From: an uncultured Lysobacterales bacterium
GTDB taxonomy: Bacteria; Pseudomonadota; Gammaproteobacteria; Xanthomonadales; Xanthomonadaceae
Length of the DNA: 9,740 nt
Assembly (NCBI GenBank): GCA_946886865.1
Contig: CAMPJI010000086.1
Span: 1-9,740, forward strand
Direction: 5' to 3'
Shown here: one piece after another, positions 8,381 to 9,740 of the stretch
Layout of the letters: each line of letters starts with the position of its first letter
Position numbering within the stretch: the first letter of the stretch is position 1
The notes under the pieces: model-generated
Seen by the model: only the letters and a program-made list of their open reading frames with translations
Databases searched by the model: none
Told to the model about the DNA's origin: nothing
Program-made: the position numbers and the translations under genes

Positions 8381-9667
8381 TCAGCCGGGTCGCGAGGCGA
8401 TGGTTCGCCGGGGTCGGCCTGGCGTGCGGACCAGCGCCCAGGCGAGCGCCGCGTGGACAGGCAGCAGCAACGCGATCCAGTGCGCGTTGCGCTGTGGCAG
8501 CACCTGCAGGCCGTAAACGAAGACCGCAAGCGTGGCCAGACCGGCCACCAGCACAAGCACCGGGGCGAACAGCGGGCCGGCCGGGCGCCCACGGGCGATC
8601 CGCCAGCCGCCCGGCAGCAACAGCCACGCCAGCGGGCTGAGCAGCAGCAGGTTCTGGTTGGCCCAGCCGAAGCGGTGGTCCGTGCCGATCCAGATGTAGA
8701 GCATCAGCGCGCCCACCAGCCCCGACACCGCCCAGAACGGCAGCGCCAGCGTCGCGGCCCACGCGCGGCGCCGATGGCCGAGCCACGCCAGCGCCACGCC
8801 GATCGCAAGGCCCGCGGCCAGCCATCGTGTCCAACTGCGCTGGAACTCGCGCGGCTCCGGTGCGACGCGGTGGGGCAGGACCTCGAAGCGCTCCATGACG
8901 ACCGGCCGCCCGTCGGGGCGGCGGGTGTCGTCCAGGGCGTCGGCCAGACGCATGGGCACGAACGCCTCGTTCCACAGCGGCAGCGGCCGGTCCGCGGACG
9001 GGCCCAGGCCCACGTCGAACACCAGCCACATCCACGGGGCGGGCGATGCCAGGCGCACGGCTTCGCTGCGGAAGGTGTTGCCGCGCGAGCGCGACTGCAG
9101 TTGCCGGGCCAGCTGGCCGCCCAACGCGCGGTCCAGCGCGTCGCGCACCCGCGTGGAGCAGTTGTCGAGGAAATAGTCGTAGCGGTAGTAGGCGTTTTCG
9201 GGCCGCGCGTTGACCGCCAGTGCATCGGCCAGTTCGCGGGCATCGGCCGGGGCCAGGTCGAGCCACTGCATGGACACGCCGCGCCCGACGTCCCGGTAGT
9301 AGGCCAGGTCCTCGTCGACGGGAAGGGCCAGCAGGCGGTAGCGCATCTCGCCGCGGACGAAGCGGGCGATGAAGTCCGACTCGGACGGGTCGAAGTACCC
9401 GAAGTTGTAGGACGTGGCGGTACCCGCGACCGGATCCTGCACGACGATGGCGTTGTGGCCGAAACGTTCGAAGAAGATCTCGCCCGGCAGCATGGTCAGC
9501 ACGCCGATGCGCGGTGCGGGGGGGGTATCGGCCGCCTGCGGCGTTCCGCCGGCGGTATCGCCCGCGGGCGGCGGCGCAGCCATTGCGACCAGCGTTACGC
9601 ACCACAACGCCAGGACGAACGCCCAACGCCACCCGCGGCGCATGCCGCGGCGCACGTCAGCCGTCAT
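8381..9667 (-). CDS. DUF4105 (Lnb N-terminal domain) protein with C-terminal membrane helices
   Basis: Envelope protein of unknown function, 428 residues from ATG 9667. Basic residues (R-R-G-M-R-R-G-W-R) precede a hydrophobic segment at 15-30 ending A-M-A before A-P-P, a signal peptide or N-terminal anchor. The DUF4105 domain spans about 52-265. It contains F-F-E-R-F-G-H-N-A (65-73, H71), Y-N-F-G-Y-F-D-P (87-94), and Y-Y-R-Y-D-Y-F-L-D-N-C-S-T (160-172, C170). Hydrophobic segments follow at about 282-297, 304-327, 338-351, 364-388 and 396-413, giving four or five membrane helices. H71 and C170 in H-before-C order resemble permuted papain-like enzymes (inference). The first ATG overlaps the stop of the upstream gene by 11 nt, supporting coupling; alternatives are ATG 9643 (a cleaner signal peptide) and ATG 9694 (a longer overlap). 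Confidence 0.85.
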   Translation of the reverse strand: MTADVRRGMRRGWRWAFVLALWCVTLVAMAAPPPAGDTAGGTPQAADTPPAPRIGVLTMLPGEIFFERFGHNAIVVQDPVAGTATSYNFGYFDPSESDFIARFVRGEMRYRLLALPVDEDLAYYRDVGRGVSMQWLDLAPADARELADALAVNARPENAYYRYDYFLDNCSTRVRDALDRALGGQLARQLQSRSRGNTFRSEAVRLASPAPWMWLVFDVGLGPSADRPLPLWNEAFVPMRLADALDDTRRPDGRPVVMERFEVLPHRVAPEPREFQRSWTRWLAAGLAIGVALAWLGHRRRAWAATLALPFWAVSGLVGALMLYIWIGTDHRFGWANQNLLLLSPLAWLLLPGGWRIARGRPAGPLFAPVLVLVAGLATLAVFVYGLQVLPQRNAHWIALLLPVHAALAWALVRTPGRPRRTIASRPG

Positions 9668-9740
9668 CGCCCAGCACGCCCACGTGGAAGGCATGCACGC
9701 GCCGCGCGTCGGCGCTGGACACGCGGAACACGTAGCGGCC
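9657..9740 (-). CDS. 3' end of an unrecognised gene (last 27 codons)
   Basis: On the minus strand an open frame enters from the window edge and ends at TGA 9659-9657. It encodes G-R-Y-V-F-R-V-S-S-A-D-A-R-R, then a stretch ending F-H-V-G-V-L-G-D-D-G. The alternating hydrophobic pattern looks like beta strands. Its stop overlaps the DUF4105 start codon region by 11 nt, so the two are probably one transcript. There is too little sequence to name the protein. It is supported by the overlap geometry and by the lack of any other gene candidate here. Confidence 0.6.
   Translation of the reverse strand, partial: GRYVFRVSSADARRVHAFHVGVLGDDG

Noticed and set aside
8341..8592. N-terminal extension of the CorA-like frame up to ATG 8592
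   Set aside because: It would overlap the DUF4105 coding region by about 210 nt and encode a Cys/Arg-rich string. ATG 8340 with a nearby purine-rich site gives a normal CorA length.
7291..8640. 449-codon plus-strand open frame opposite the CorA-like gene
   Set aside because: The minus strand carries Y-G-M-N-F, M-P-E-L and two membrane helices. The plus-strand translation is R/H/Q-rich without motifs and spans two minus-strand genes.

Overview
The window looks like chromosomal DNA of a high-GC gammaproteobacterium of the family Xanthomonadaceae/Lysobacteraceae (Lysobacter, Luteimonas or Pseudoxanthomonas type). This placement rests on roughly two-thirds GC, the wording of the RmlA and RmlB proteins, the SSB tail, a DPP5-like secreted S9 peptidase and an intergenic repeat starting GTAGCCCGGG. 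It is inferred from remembered family resemblance, not from a database search.

Layout, left to right. Positions 1-70 form a perfect 34-bp inverted repeat with a 2-nt centre. Its right arm is genuine ssb coding sequence and its left arm runs to the window edge, so a fold-back assembly or amplification artefact is the first explanation. The 3' end of ssb follows (to 237). Next comes the four-gene dTDP-L-rhamnose operon rfbB-rfbA-rfbC-rfbD (311-3720), packed with a stop/Shine-Dalgarno overlap and two 4-nt stop/start overlaps (ATGA, GTGA). A 75-bp gap with a plausible sigma-70 promoter leads to a secreted S9 serine peptidase (3796-5871), closed by a 13-bp UUCG hairpin. Then comes a DUF819 polytopic membrane protein (5965-7215).

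From the other end, three genes run on the minus strand: the last 27 codons of an unrecognised gene, a DUF4105 (Lnb N-terminal domain) protein with a multi-helix membrane tail, and a CorA-type divalent cation transporter. The plus-strand DUF819 gene and the minus-strand corA-like gene converge on a REP-like imperfect palindrome (7231-7318), whose outer edge contains the corA stop codon.

Functionally, RfbA, RfbB, RfbC and RfbD convert glucose-1-phosphate to dTDP-L-rhamnose for lipopolysaccharide or other surface glycans. The peptidase probably works in the periplasm on oligopeptides, and the remaining genes are membrane or envelope proteins with no evident link to rhamnose. No intergenic stretch exceeds 300 bases. 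I found no CRISPR array, tRNA, rRNA, transposase or defence system, and no convincing undescribed multi-gene system. The points most worth a second look are the terminal palindrome, the DUF4105 protein with its H...NC motif pair and membrane tail, the convergent REP-like element, and the GC drop in the 3' part of rfbD.
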